Assembly (NCBI RefSeq): GCF_900636325.1
Contig: NZ_LR134263.1
Coordinates: forward strand, 1,116,001-1,180,000
Origin: Staphylococcus delphini
GTDB taxonomy: Bacteria; Bacillota; Bacilli; Staphylococcales; Staphylococcaceae
Reading direction: 5' to 3'
DNA length: 64,000 nucleotides
Each line of letters begins with the position of its first letter. Within the stretch, counting starts at the first letter, position 1. The notes beneath the pieces were generated by a model. The model searched no databases and was not told the DNA's origin. It saw only the letters and a program-made list of their open reading frames with translations. This document shows positions 25,806 through 33,112 of the stretch, piece by piece. Position numbers and translations under genes: made by a program.

Positions 25806-26075
25806 ATGAAAGAACTAACAAAGAAAATTGCAGATATTATGAATTATGAAGTTTGGTATAAAAAGTTAATTTTATTGATTGTATTGTCAGGATTATTGGT
25901 TGTAGGAGTATTGCTTGTAGATGCGTTGATTAATGTTATTCGTATCTTGTTTAACATTGAGTTATTTGTATTCTTATCGCCAGTGTTCGCTTTATTATTC
26001 TTATTTGGTTGTCAGATTAAATATCCCAAGGATAAGACACGAAATTATAGTGAGTATGCTAAGAATAGAATGTAG
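25806..26075 (+). CDS. Small membrane protein (89 aa)
   Basis: ATG 25806 with GGAGG 8 nt upstream. Two transmembrane helices (LILLIVLSGLLVVGVLLV and ELFVFLSPVFALLFLFG). Last plus-strand gene before the minus-strand operon. Confidence 0.65.
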   Translation: MKELTKKIADIMNYEVWYKKLILLIVLSGLLVVGVLLVDALINVIRILFNIELFVFLSPVFALLFLFGCQIKYPKDKTRNYSEYAKNRM

Positions 26076-26082
26076 AAAAGGA

Positions 26083-26114
26083 AGAGATAGTGTTGAGCTA
26101 TCTCTTTTTATTTT
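26083..26114. terminator. Intrinsic terminator between converging transcripts
   Basis: AGAGATAG (26083-26090) pairs with CTATCTCT (26098-26105), followed by TTTTATTTT. It ends the small-gene operon and lies at the end of the minus-strand operon. Confidence 0.8.
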
Positions 26115-26782
26115 GATAATTTCTGGCAACCGATGCAAACAATCAAGCCAATAAGTATGTTTATGAAAATTAATGGCATTTGCTCTACGAGACCGGTTGG
26201 GAGCGACCCGAATATTTTACTAAATAAATATTCATAAATCATTTGTTCGTAAAAATCACTAATAGATTTGCTGAAGTCGTTAATAACATAAGTCGTTTTT
26301 GGGTATTTTACTCTCCCAGTATTCAGAGTATCGAGTAGCTGGTCGAGGAGCTGAAAAGTGAAAAACGACTGTTGTAAACTAAAATCTTGTTTTTCTATTT
26401 TCTCTATGTTTGAAACAGCTTCTTCAATTATTGAATCATCATTTTCAATTTCTCTTAATATCTTCTCACCAGTAGAAATGTTTAAGACGGGAAGTTTAAC
26501 TTGAGGAGGAACGCTAAGTATCTGTGGAGTTTGTATCTTAGAAAGTTGTGCTGCCAACTCTAATATCGGCTTATTTAACTGAAAATAAAAATCTCTGTAA
26601 ATTTTATTTAATTGTCGGCTAATTTCAAGCGTACTGTTGAGTTCAGGTAAAACTTCCTTGTTATACATTTGAGCCAATCTAATTTGTGGTCTCAATGCAT
26701 TTGTCCTTGAGACGGCTCTACTCATTCTTTGAAAAATTTCCATGTTCTTTCTAAATGGGTCGGGGAAAGTAAAATTAGACAA
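26108..26782 (-). CDS. Unknown membrane-tethered protein of the SOS operon (224 aa)
   Basis: Second gene of the minus-strand operon, 20 nt after the YolD-like gene. Long helical, Gln/Glu-rich soluble part and one C-terminal membrane helix (PLIFINILIGLIVCIG, about residues 203-218). I do not recognise a family. Being one of two genes transcribed against the phage, next to the CRISPR locus, it is a candidate lysogenic-conversion, superinfection-exclusion or DNA-damage-response gene. Confidence 0.7.
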   Translation of the reverse strand: MSNFTFPDPFRKNMEIFQRMSRAVSRTNALRPQIRLAQMYNKEVLPELNSTLEISRQLNKIYRDFYFQLNKPILELAAQLSKIQTPQILSVPPQVKLPVLNISTGEKILREIENDDSIIEEAVSNIEKIEKQDFSLQQSFFTFQLLDQLLDTLNTGRVKYPKTTYVINDFSKSISDFYEQMIYEYLFSKIFGSLPTGLVEQMPLIFINILIGLIVCIGCQKLSK

Positions 26783-26802
26783 TAAACAACATCTCCTATT
26801 AT

Positions 26803-27216
26803 TTAAATTTTTATATCATATAAACAATCAAACGGTAACCAAATAGAATCGGTAGAACGTTCATTGGTTAATTGAACCTTTTGATTTAGCTCATCAATAG
26901 TTTTAATGTAACCCTTAACTGAGTGCATATAACCATTCTTCCAGTATTCTACTGTTATATAACTATTATTATACACAACATATTGAAGTTTTTGGTTTAC
27001 ATCTTGTATTTGTTCTTCAGAAAGTAGTGGCATATCTATTTTGTTTTGATTTTCTTCATATTGCTTTATCATTTCATATTGTTCAGGAATAGTTTTAAAT
27101 GGTTGCCACTTCACAGAGCCACGTCCTTTGGGTATTCTTGGGTTAAGTAAATGTCGTGGTATTTTACGATAATCAGTTATATGTTGATATTCTTCAGGTA
27201 AGTTTTTATCAATCAT
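26803..27216 (-). CDS. yolD: YolD-like protein
   Basis: 137 aa. RIPKGRGSVKWQPFKTIPEQYEMI (about residues 28-51) is the YolD signature; a beta-rich C-terminal domain follows (YNNSYITVEYWKNG, then IWLPFDCLYDIKI). YolD-like genes usually sit beside UvrX/ImuB-type repair polymerases; none is here. The promoter carries a LexA-type box, so it should be induced by DNA damage. Confidence 0.8.
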   Translation of the reverse strand: MIDKNLPEEYQHITDYRKIPRHLLNPRIPKGRGSVKWQPFKTIPEQYEMIKQYEENQNKIDMPLLSEEQIQDVNQKLQYVVYNNSYITVEYWKNGYMHSVKGYIKTIDELNQKVQLTNERSTDSIWLPFDCLYDIKI

Positions 27217-27235
27217 TCTGTCACCTCACACACAC

Positions 27236-27264
27236 ATTGTAGAACATTTGTTCTTGTTGGGCAA
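27236..27264 (-). promoter_or_regulatory. Minus-strand promoter with LexA (SOS) box
   Basis: Read on the minus strand: TTGCCC (27264-27259), 17-bp spacer, TACAAT (27241-27236). The spacer contains AGAACAAATGTTCT (27254-27241), matching the Gram-positive LexA box core GAAC-N4-GTTC. Binding there would block RNA polymerase. Ribosome binding site GAGGTG (27227-27222) precedes the yolD start. Confidence 0.75.
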
Positions 27265-27376
27265 GAGAATATGTTTTATATATTAGTAAGATGTGTTTAT
27301 TTTTTAAGCGCACCTTTTTATTTGGGCGGTGATTATACAGATTATGAAAAGATTAAAAATAAATTAATGAATATTG

Positions 27377-27405
27377 TTGACATATAGAAAATGAGGTTGT
27401 ATAGT
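27377..27405 (+). promoter_or_regulatory. Sigma-A promoter of cas12f
   Basis: TTGACA at 27377-27382, 17-bp spacer, TATAGT at 27400-27405. AAATAAATTAAT (27357-27368) ends 8 nt before the -35 box, the same spacing as at 802-850. Confidence 0.85.
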
Positions 27406-27447
27406 ATTAAGTGTAACAAAGAAAAAAAATTAAATGAGGTGAAACGA

Positions 27448-28800
27448 ATGGAAAGTGAAAAAGAAAAATATGTCGTGCAATCGTACGGGATTAAGCTAAT
27501 TAAACCAGTAGGTGTTGATGAAGGAGATTGGGATTTTGCTGGTAAAGTGTTAAGAGATTTAGACTACGCTTGCTTTAGAGTTAAAAATAAAGCAGCTACT
27601 AGAACTTACATGAACGTAATTGAGAAATTAGAATATGAAAACATTCATGGTAAAGGAACATATGATAAGTATTTTAAAACGAGATATGGTAAGACATTTT
27701 CAGCCTATAACAGCGAATGCGCAAGAGAAGATAAAGAATTAAATAAAGGAGATTTATACAGAGAATATTTCAATTTAATGGCTCGTGAGGGTGAAAAGGT
27801 TGTAAAATATAACATGAAAAAAATATTAAATGGGAACGCAAGCAACATTACTTTCAAAAGAAATCAACCAGTCCCTATAACTTCAAGAATGATTTTTATC
27901 ACAAAAGAAAGTGGGAAATATTATGCTGAGTTGACTTTGCTAAGTCCTGAAAAAGCGAAAGAGCTTGGCAGAAAAGGGAAGAATGGTACAAGAATCAAAT
28001 TTTTACTTAGCTCTAAAGGACAGGAAAAAGTTATATTAGACAGATTAACAAGTGGTGAATATGATTTAAGAGATAGTCATATTCACGTTAAAAAGAAAGG
28101 AAATAAATTAACTAACTATTTAATCATTGCTTATAGACATAAAGTAAAAGACGATAACGATTTGATTCCGAATAAAGTATTAGGTGTTGACTTAGGAGTA
28201 TCAAAAGCGGCATATATGGCTGTTAGTGAATCACCAGTGTCTGAATATATAAATGGTGGAGAAATTGAGCAGTTTAGAAATGGCGTTGAAGCTAGAAGGA
28301 ACGGCATGAGAAATCAGTTGAAATATCACTCTAGCAACAGAAGCGGACATGGCAGAGCAACGAAACTAAAGCCGTTAGAAAAACTTAGAGAGAAAGTCAG
28401 CAATTTTAGAAAACTAACAAATCATCGTTATGCTAAATTTATTGTTGATACCGCATTGAAAAATAATTGCTCAATTATTCAAATGGAAGAATTGAAAGGT
28501 ATCTCGAAAAACGACACATTTCTGAAGCGTTGGAGTTATTTTGATTTACAAGAAAAAATTGAGAATAAAGCAATAGCAGTAGGTATTGAGGTGAAAAAAG
28601 TTTCTCCTAAATTTACCTCTCAAAGATGTAATAAATGCGGTTATATCGATAAAGAGAGCCGAAAAAGTCAAGAGAAGTTTGAATGTGTGAATTGTGGGCA
28701 TAAAACTAACGCTGATTTAAATGCCGCAAGAAACCTTTCAATGCTCAATGTTGAAAAAGAAATAAAAGCGCAATGTAAGGCACAAAAAATTAAGTATTGA
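27448..28800 (+). CDS. cas12f: Cas12f, compact RNA-guided DNA endonuclease (type V-F)
   Basis: 450 aa from ATG 27448 (GAGGTG 7 nt upstream); an earlier ATG at 27391 lies inside the promoter. RuvC-I LGVDLGVSKAAYMA (Asp248), RuvC-II IIQMEEL (Glu347), zinc finger C394-C397...C413-C416, RuvC-III NADLNAARN (Asp423). The blocks GGEIEQFRNGVEARRNGM, GHGR, LREKVSNFRKLTNHRYAKF and FDLQEKI closely follow characterised Cas12f1 proteins as I recall them, including spacing of the catalytic residues. Cas12f acts as a dimer with crRNA and tracrRNA and cuts DNA next to a T-rich PAM. A structured RNA region and a CRISPR array follow; no Cas1/Cas2. Confidence 0.92.
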   Translation: MESEKEKYVVQSYGIKLIKPVGVDEGDWDFAGKVLRDLDYACFRVKNKAATRTYMNVIEKLEYENIHGKGTYDKYFKTRYGKTFSAYNSECAREDKELNKGDLYREYFNLMAREGEKVVKYNMKKILNGNASNITFKRNQPVPITSRMIFITKESGKYYAELTLLSPEKAKELGRKGKNGTRIKFLLSSKGQEKVILDRLTSGEYDLRDSHIHVKKKGNKLTNYLIIAYRHKVKDDNDLIPNKVLGVDLGVSKAAYMAVSESPVSEYINGGEIEQFRNGVEARRNGMRNQLKYHSSNRSGHGRATKLKPLEKLREKVSNFRKLTNHRYAKFIVDTALKNNCSIIQMEELKGISKNDTFLKRWSYFDLQEKIENKAIAVGIEVKKVSPKFTSQRCNKCGYIDKESRKSQEKFECVNCGHKTNADLNAARNLSMLNVEKEIKAQCKAQKIKY

Positions 28801-28819
28801 AAATAAATTAATAAATTAA

Positions 28820-29005
28820 ATATCGCAAGGTGCTAAACGTCATAGCATCGTGGCAGTATCATGTCACAAAATCGAGAAAGTGTCGTTTTAACAAGGTAAA
28901 TACATAATTTTTAACGATATATAAAACGAAATACACTCGAAAGGTAAACTGAATAATCAGTTTGAAATCTAGCTCACAAATACCGAGTTAGACTACTCGC
29001 CAATG
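28820..29005 (+). ncRNA. Candidate tracrRNA/scaffold for Cas12f
   Basis: No coding sequence. Hairpins in series: GGTGCTA/TAGCATC (28829-28849); GTGGCA/TGTCAC (28850-28867) with loop GTATCA; a long bulged stem in which AGTGT and CGTTTTA (about 28879-28890) pair with TAAAACG and ACACT (about 28922-28938); AAACTGA/TCAGTTT (28946-28963); CGAGT/ACTCG near 28984-28999. Two 7-nt stretches are complementary to the repeat: AGTATCA (28855-28861) and ACTACTC (28992-28998), candidate anti-repeats. The position between effector and array is that of Cas12f tracrRNAs. Confidence 0.75.
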
Positions 29006-29027
29006 TTTGACGTTAGATTGGTTAGAG

Positions 29028-29181
29028 GTAACAGTACCAAGTTATTTAACAGAGTAGTGATACTATAAATTCGGTACATGTAGTAATCTTCTAGTAACAG
29101 TACCAAGTTATTTAACAGAGTAGTGATACTATGATGGTATAGTCTTTTACCCACAGCATGTAACAGTACCAAGTTATTTAA
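29028..29181 (+). CRISPR. Two-spacer type V-F CRISPR array
   Basis: Repeats begin at 29028, 29094 and 29160, exactly 66 nt apart. The first two are identical over 39 nt (29028-29066, 29094-29132); the third keeps only the first 22 nt (29160-29181), as expected for a decayed terminal repeat. Spacers of 27 nt are at 29067-29093 and 29133-29159 and are unrelated to each other. The decay of the last repeat implies a leader on the left and transcription in the cas12f direction. The repeat start is GTAACAGTACCAAG and its end GTAGTGATACTAT. Confidence 0.92.
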
Positions 29182-29315
29182 AAAGATAAATTAAATATAT
29201 AACATGAATAGAAAATTTATAATAGATTAGTTTGCAAACAGAGAAATGGTAAAATGTAAAAAATAGTTATAAAATTTAAGCGATATTAAAAATAAATGAA
29301 AAAGGAGACTTAAAA

Positions 29316-29696
29316 ATGAGTCTGTGTGTGGTAAATTATTATGACACTAGAAACAAGTATTTATCTTCTGTACTTTTCGATTCAGACGTTGACGCTATGG
29401 AGGAACTCGAGAGTAATAATTATTATATGAAAAAGTGGGGTAATTATTATAATGACGAAACACAAAAATATGCAGTAATAGAAAAATGCATTAGAAATAT
29501 AAGATATTCAGCAAATAACTCAAATGATGAGCTAAAGTGTTTTGTACTATTTTCTAGAGAAAGATATAAGGAAGAATATTCAAAAGATTTTGTCAGTGCT
29601 TATATTTCAGATGAAGCAGGAGTGAAGAAACTGATTAATGAGCTATATAGTGTTGACGATTTTAATAATTTAATATATAGTTATGAAGTGATATGA
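29316..29696 (+). CDS. Hypothetical protein (126 aa)
   Basis: ATG with AAAGGAGAC upstream. Acidic, mixed alpha/beta, not recognised. First protein gene after the array; the 130 nt between them are AT-rich with no clear promoter. An anti-CRISPR or accessory role would be pure speculation. Confidence 0.6.
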   Translation: MSLCVVNYYDTRNKYLSSVLFDSDVDAMEELESNNYYMKKWGNYYNDETQKYAVIEKCIRNIRYSANNSNDELKCFVLFSRERYKEEYSKDFVSAYISDEAGVKKLINELYSVDDFNNLIYSYEVI

Positions 29697-29723
29697 TAAC
29701 CAAAATCAAAAGGAGAGAATATT

Positions 29724-29939
29724 ATGCGAGTTTATATTGTAGAATATAGAATTTACGACTGGGGCGGTGAGAAAGATAATATGACAGATGGTTCATTTTT
29801 TCGTAGTTTCGACGAAGCAGAGTACTACTTGTTAAAAGAAGGATTTAAACATTACGAAGATGACCAGTACATTATTGGTGACGATGTAGATAAGATAGTA
29901 GCCACAATTAAAATGTTGACACCTTATGTTGAGATTTAG
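29724..29939 (+). CDS. Small 'VYIVEYRIYDWG' protein (71 aa)
   Basis: Pattern RVYIVEYRIYDWGG...FRSFDEAEYYLLKEGFKHY. Same layout as the 31440 product, so a paralogous small phage family. Function unknown. Confidence 0.6.
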   Translation: MRVYIVEYRIYDWGGEKDNMTDGSFFRSFDEAEYYLLKEGFKHYEDDQYIIGDDVDKIVATIKMLTPYVEI

Positions 29940-29950
29940 TTGGTGGAAAT

Positions 29951-30250
29951 ATGGATATAATTACTGATGTATATTTAAAATTTATAAACAATAAAAATAA
30001 AATAATTTATATTGACAACAAAGAAGTTGAAGTAAAAATTTCTAATAGTTTTGCAACCGATGATGGAAGCGTTTTTGTATTGGCTTTGAGATATAAAGAC
30101 ACATTCGAGATTTTTGAAATATCTCAAATGTATTTTAGCGATTATGTGACTATAAAAACTAAATATGAAAGAGTTGGCGTAAAGAATGAAGAAGAGTTTG
30201 ATTTTGCTATAGAAAGATTGATAACGAGATATTTATTAGATAAGAATTGA
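29951..30250 (+). CDS. Hypothetical protein (99 aa)
   Basis: Beta-rich, with C-terminus VKNEEEFDFAIERLITRYLLDKN. A degraded second copy of this C-terminal end lies at 30846-30905. Confidence 0.55.
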   Translation: MDIITDVYLKFINNKNKIIYIDNKEVEVKISNSFATDDGSVFVLALRYKDTFEIFEISQMYFSDYVTIKTKYERVGVKNEEEFDFAIERLITRYLLDKN

Positions 30251-30285
30251 ATGTTTTGAAATAATACGTGCGGAGGATAATTTTT

Positions 30286-30357
30286 ATGGAAGTTTCGCAA
30301 AACGGTCGAAATTATAATATCGACTTGACCGATAGTATGTACGTCTGTGGGAAATAA
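30286..30357 (+). CDS. Tiny ORF (23 aa), coupled to next
   Basis: ATG behind GGAGGATAA. Its stop TAA overlaps the next ATG (TAATG). It may be the front half of one ancestral gene with the following ORF. Confidence 0.35.
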   Translation: MEVSQNGRNYNIDLTDSMYVCGK

Positions 30358-30494
30358 TGGGGTACAACGGTGATAGTAACATGATTGGAATTTATGATGT
30401 TAAAGAAGAAGCAATGAGTAAAGTTGAAGAAGTAAATAAGAAAACTGGTAATCCCGCATATTTCTTAGAGTATGTGCTTATTGAAAGATTGTAA
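30357..30494 (+). CDS. Small protein (45 aa), possibly the rest of a split gene
   Basis: Contains IYDVKEEAMSKVEEVNKKTG and LEYVLIERL, the usual C-terminal half of small 'EEA' phage proteins. The expected N-terminal half may be the 23-aa ORF just upstream in another frame. Confidence 0.45.
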   Translation: MGYNGDSNMIGIYDVKEEAMSKVEEVNKKTGNPAYFLEYVLIERL

Positions 30495-30537
30495 AAAGTA
30501 AAGTGCAAACGTAGAACTATTAAAGGAGATGTTTTAA

Positions 30538-30849
30538 ATGAAAGTATATCAACCATGTTATTACAATGGGGAATATTATGAAGACCATATTGAATTGGAG
30601 AGTAATTATGTGTATACAAACATAGCTAAAGCGATTAAAGAAATTGAAAGCTACAAAGCGTTCAATATGGGAGGTAGAGAATATAAATATAATAGATTAT
30701 TTGATGATTTCAAGATGTATAAAAATTTAGTGTTTCCTGCCACAAGTAATCATTCTATTAAGTTACGGGAAGATTTCAGTCTCGATATTCAAAAAGATGG
30801 ATATGCTTTCATCAAGGTGTATGAGCTAAATACGGAAGTGCTAATGTGA
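30538..30849 (+). CDS. Hypothetical protein (103 aa)
   Basis: AAAGGAGAT upstream. KVYQPCYYNGEYYEDHIELES then NIAKAIKEIESY; aromatic-rich, unrecognised. Confidence 0.6.
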   Translation: MKVYQPCYYNGEYYEDHIELESNYVYTNIAKAIKEIESYKAFNMGGREYKYNRLFDDFKMYKNLVFPATSNHSIKLREDFSLDIQKDGYAFIKVYELNTEVLM

Positions 30850-30905
30850 AAAACAAAGAAGAGTTTAATTTTGCTGTAGAGTGATTGATAACAAGATATA
30901 TGTAG
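30846..30905 (+). pseudogene. Remnant duplicating the 3' end of the 29951 gene
   Basis: Translates VKNKEEFNFAVE, stop, LITRYM, against VKNEEEFDFAIERLITRYLL at the end of the 29951-30250 gene. The Arg codon of the intact copy is TGA here. It is a degraded partial copy, showing past duplication. Confidence 0.7.
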
Positions 30906-30923
30906 AAAAGGAGTTAAATTAAT

Positions 30924-31139
30924 ATGACATTTTGTGTGCGGTCGCAAGAAAAGCAAGCTAGAGAATTTTTGTTAAATCAAGGAGAAGTTGAAGCATCAGA
31001 ATTAGCGGTAATGACTACAGAAGAAGTTATAAGTAAAATAGAAACATGGGCGGAAAGTAATGATTATATGATTATTTTAGCAGACGAAGATATTGGGTTG
31101 ATTCCAAAAAGTGCAAAACAGTATTGGTTTTCGAGATAA
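30924..31139 (+). CDS. Small hypothetical protein (71 aa)
   Basis: AAAGGAG upstream. Acidic, predicted helical then beta (MIILADEDIGLIP). Unrecognised. A variant of the repeated element overlaps its end. Confidence 0.55.
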   Translation: MTFCVRSQEKQAREFLLNQGEVEASELAVMTTEEVISKIETWAESNDYMIILADEDIGLIPKSAKQYWFSR

Positions 31140-31168
31140 ATTAATTTATAACAAAGGAGAGGTATTGA

Positions 31169-31378
31169 ATGGAAAAATTATATTTTTTACGCACAGAAAT
31201 GGTGGAAGCGGGGGACGAATATGTTGCTTTACGAGATACCAACGGCAAAGTGATTCTTGAAGGAGATACTTATCACGATAAAATCGAAGAAAAAATTGAT
31301 GGTTTTATGTCAGGGCTTGCATATTTAGGATACAAAGCAGATATAGTGAAATTAGGCGTAGGAGTTGAATTCCAGTAA
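31169..31378 (+). CDS. Small hypothetical protein (69 aa)
   Basis: AAAGGAGAGG upstream. KLYFLRTEMVEAGDEYVALRD then GLAYLGYKADIVKLGVG; unrecognised. Confidence 0.55.
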   Translation: MEKLYFLRTEMVEAGDEYVALRDTNGKVILEGDTYHDKIEEKIDGFMSGLAYLGYKADIVKLGVGVEFQ

Positions 31379-31439
31379 GAGGAAGAGTCGAGACTTCCTG
31401 AACACAAGCATTCAAAATAATAATCGAGTGGTGAAAAAT

Positions 31440-31637
31440 ATGTTTATAATTGAATATACGAGTTATTTTCCAAATAATGAAAGTTATTCTTTAGACGACT
31501 ATTACTTTGTCGAGAAAGAAGAAGCAATTGAATATTTAAAAAATGATGGGTTTAAAATGGAGCGGCATGATATTTATAAAAAAGGCGAAATGTTCGGAAC
31601 TAGGGCAAATATAACTCAATTAGCTAAGTTTAAATAA
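31440..31637 (+). CDS. Small 'FIIEYTSYF' protein (65 aa)
   Basis: ATG 31440 after GTGGTG; an earlier frame extension overlaps the previous gene and is unlikely. FVEKEEAIEYLKNDGFKMERHDIY parallels the 29724 product. Confidence 0.55.
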   Translation: MFIIEYTSYFPNNESYSLDDYYFVEKEEAIEYLKNDGFKMERHDIYKKGEMFGTRANITQLAKFK

Positions 31638-31662
31638 TTTAATTATGAAAGGAGAGGCAATA

Positions 31663-31824
31663 ATGAAATATGAAAAAATGTGGGAACAGCTACTCAACGA
31701 AGTGAAAGAACGCATGGATAAATACGCTTTAACAGATAGATATAGGTATCAATTTTTCAGAATGTTGCATGACAGAATGAAAATGATTGAAAAAGAAGAT
31801 AAGACACGGGAGGACTATGAATGA
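31663..31824 (+). CDS. Small helical protein (53 aa)
   Basis: ATG behind AAAGGAGAGG; charged helical peptide overlapping the next start (ATGA). Confidence 0.5.
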   Translation: MKYEKMWEQLLNEVKERMDKYALTDRYRYQFFRMLHDRMKMIEKEDKTREDYE

Positions 31825-32048
31825 ATGAACTATTCAGAGCTGTGGCACTGGACGATGATTACTATGGGACTGGTACTACATTAAAAGGCTTTGGAGTATT
31901 TACTATCAAATTTTCAGACGATTATTTCGCTAAGACTGGTAAACGAAAAGAAACGTATTTGTATACAGATTATCATGGAAAAGTTAAAGTTGATGAGAAT
32001 TCTATTGAACAGCTTGAGACTAAATTTAAAAAGGTGAAAAGTCTTTGA
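31821..32048 (+). CDS. Small hypothetical protein (75 aa)
   Basis: Beta-rich (FGVFTIKFSDDYF...ETYLYTDYHGKVKV). Coupled to the upstream gene by ATGA overlap. Confidence 0.55.
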   Translation: MNELFRAVALDDDYYGTGTTLKGFGVFTIKFSDDYFAKTGKRKETYLYTDYHGKVKVDENSIEQLETKFKKVKSL

Positions 32049-32066
32049 TTAAAGGAGAAATATCAG

Positions 32067-32234
32067 ATGGAAAACAGGAAAGCAAAATTATGGTTGGGAG
32101 TTGTTCTTTTATACTTATCACTCTCCGTAACAGTTAATGTGATAACTACATCGTTTATGGGCTTTGTTATTACTGGCATGCTTCTCATGTCAGTGTTCGG
32201 TTTAAATTTAATTATAGAAAACTTAGACGTGTGA
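32067..32234 (+). CDS. Small two-helix membrane protein (55 aa)
   Basis: ATG behind AAAGGAG. LWLGVVLLYLSLSVTVNVI and FMGFVITGMLLMSVFGLNLI form two membrane segments. Confidence 0.55.
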   Translation: MENRKAKLWLGVVLLYLSLSVTVNVITTSFMGFVITGMLLMSVFGLNLIIENLDV

Positions 32235-32293
32235 TAAATTCTAGGTTTTAAAGATAAAATAATTGCAAAAATTATAAGGAGAAAGTTAGATAA

Positions 32294-33094
32294 ATGAATA
32301 TTTCATATATTAGTGATTTACATATTGATAATTGGGTTAAACACAATAACAACCAAATCAAACACGAAAAACAAGTTAAAGAGTTTATTAATAATTTAAT
32401 TGAAAGAAGTAATTTAAAAGTCAAGGAAGTGTTAGTTATTGCTGGAGATATTTCACATTACAATAGAATCACAATGTGGGTGCTAGAGGAGTTCTCTAAG
32501 CAATTTGATAAAGTATTCTTTGTGAGTGGTAATCATGACTATTATTTAGTATCTCAACAACAAACGAAAAAATATAAAAATGAAAGTAAATTGCGGGCTA
32601 AAGAATTATCAGAGTTAGTTAAACAATTAGGCAATGTGACTTTCTTTAATAGTATGTATAGTGATAATTCCGAAGTGTATAAAGGGGTTACATTTGCTGG
32701 TGCTACTATGACTAGCCTACCAACAACAGAAGAGGAAGTTAGATTCTATCGTGAATTCATGAATGATAGCAAGTACATTACAGAAGAGCCCAAGTTGTAC
32801 AACACTTATGACAAAGTAATTTATGAGAACATTTTAAGTGAGAAAGTAAAGCCAGATGTATTTCTCTCACATTATCCGTTAATCACAACATCATCTCATA
32901 GAAAGAATCTAAGTGATGGTTCAATCGGTTCATATAAATGTGAGGTTAGTGAATTGATTGCGCCGATTAACTTTTTCGGGCACGTACATGAACATCAAGT
33001 AATGTATAAGGTTGCTGACACGAAGCATTATTGTAATGCATTGGGTTATCCGAATGAGAATACAAATACTATTATTAGACAAATTGAAATTTAA
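32294..33094 (+). CDS. Calcineurin-like metallophosphoesterase
   Basis: 266 aa. Motifs: SDLHIDNW (D-x-H), VIAGDISHY (GD), FVSGNHDYY (GNHD), LSHYPL and FGHVHEHQ (GHxH). All metal ligands are present. Such phage phosphoesterases may act on nucleotides, cyclic nucleotides or nucleic acid ends; the substrate cannot be read from sequence. Confidence 0.85.
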   Translation: MNISYISDLHIDNWVKHNNNQIKHEKQVKEFINNLIERSNLKVKEVLVIAGDISHYNRITMWVLEEFSKQFDKVFFVSGNHDYYLVSQQQTKKYKNESKLRAKELSELVKQLGNVTFFNSMYSDNSEVYKGVTFAGATMTSLPTTEEEVRFYREFMNDSKYITEEPKLYNTYDKVIYENILSEKVKPDVFLSHYPLITTSSHRKNLSDGSIGSYKCEVSELIAPINFFGHVHEHQVMYKVADTKHYCNALGYPNENTNTIIRQIEI

Positions 33095-33112
33095 TTCAAA
33101 GGAGAAGATAAC

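Noticed and set aside
27391-27447. Upstream ATG for cas12f
   Set aside because: It lies between the -35 and -10 boxes and has no ribosome binding site; ATG 27448 has GAGGTG at correct distance.
27448-28800. Transposon TnpB of an IS200/IS605 element
   Set aside because: No TnpA, no element ends, an evenly spaced repeat-spacer array directly downstream, and conserved blocks matching Cas12f rather than generic TnpB.
29186-29315. Further CRISPR repeats or a separate promoter after the array
   Set aside because: Only the truncated third repeat is found; the rest is AT-rich sequence without repeat similarity or good -35/-10 pair.
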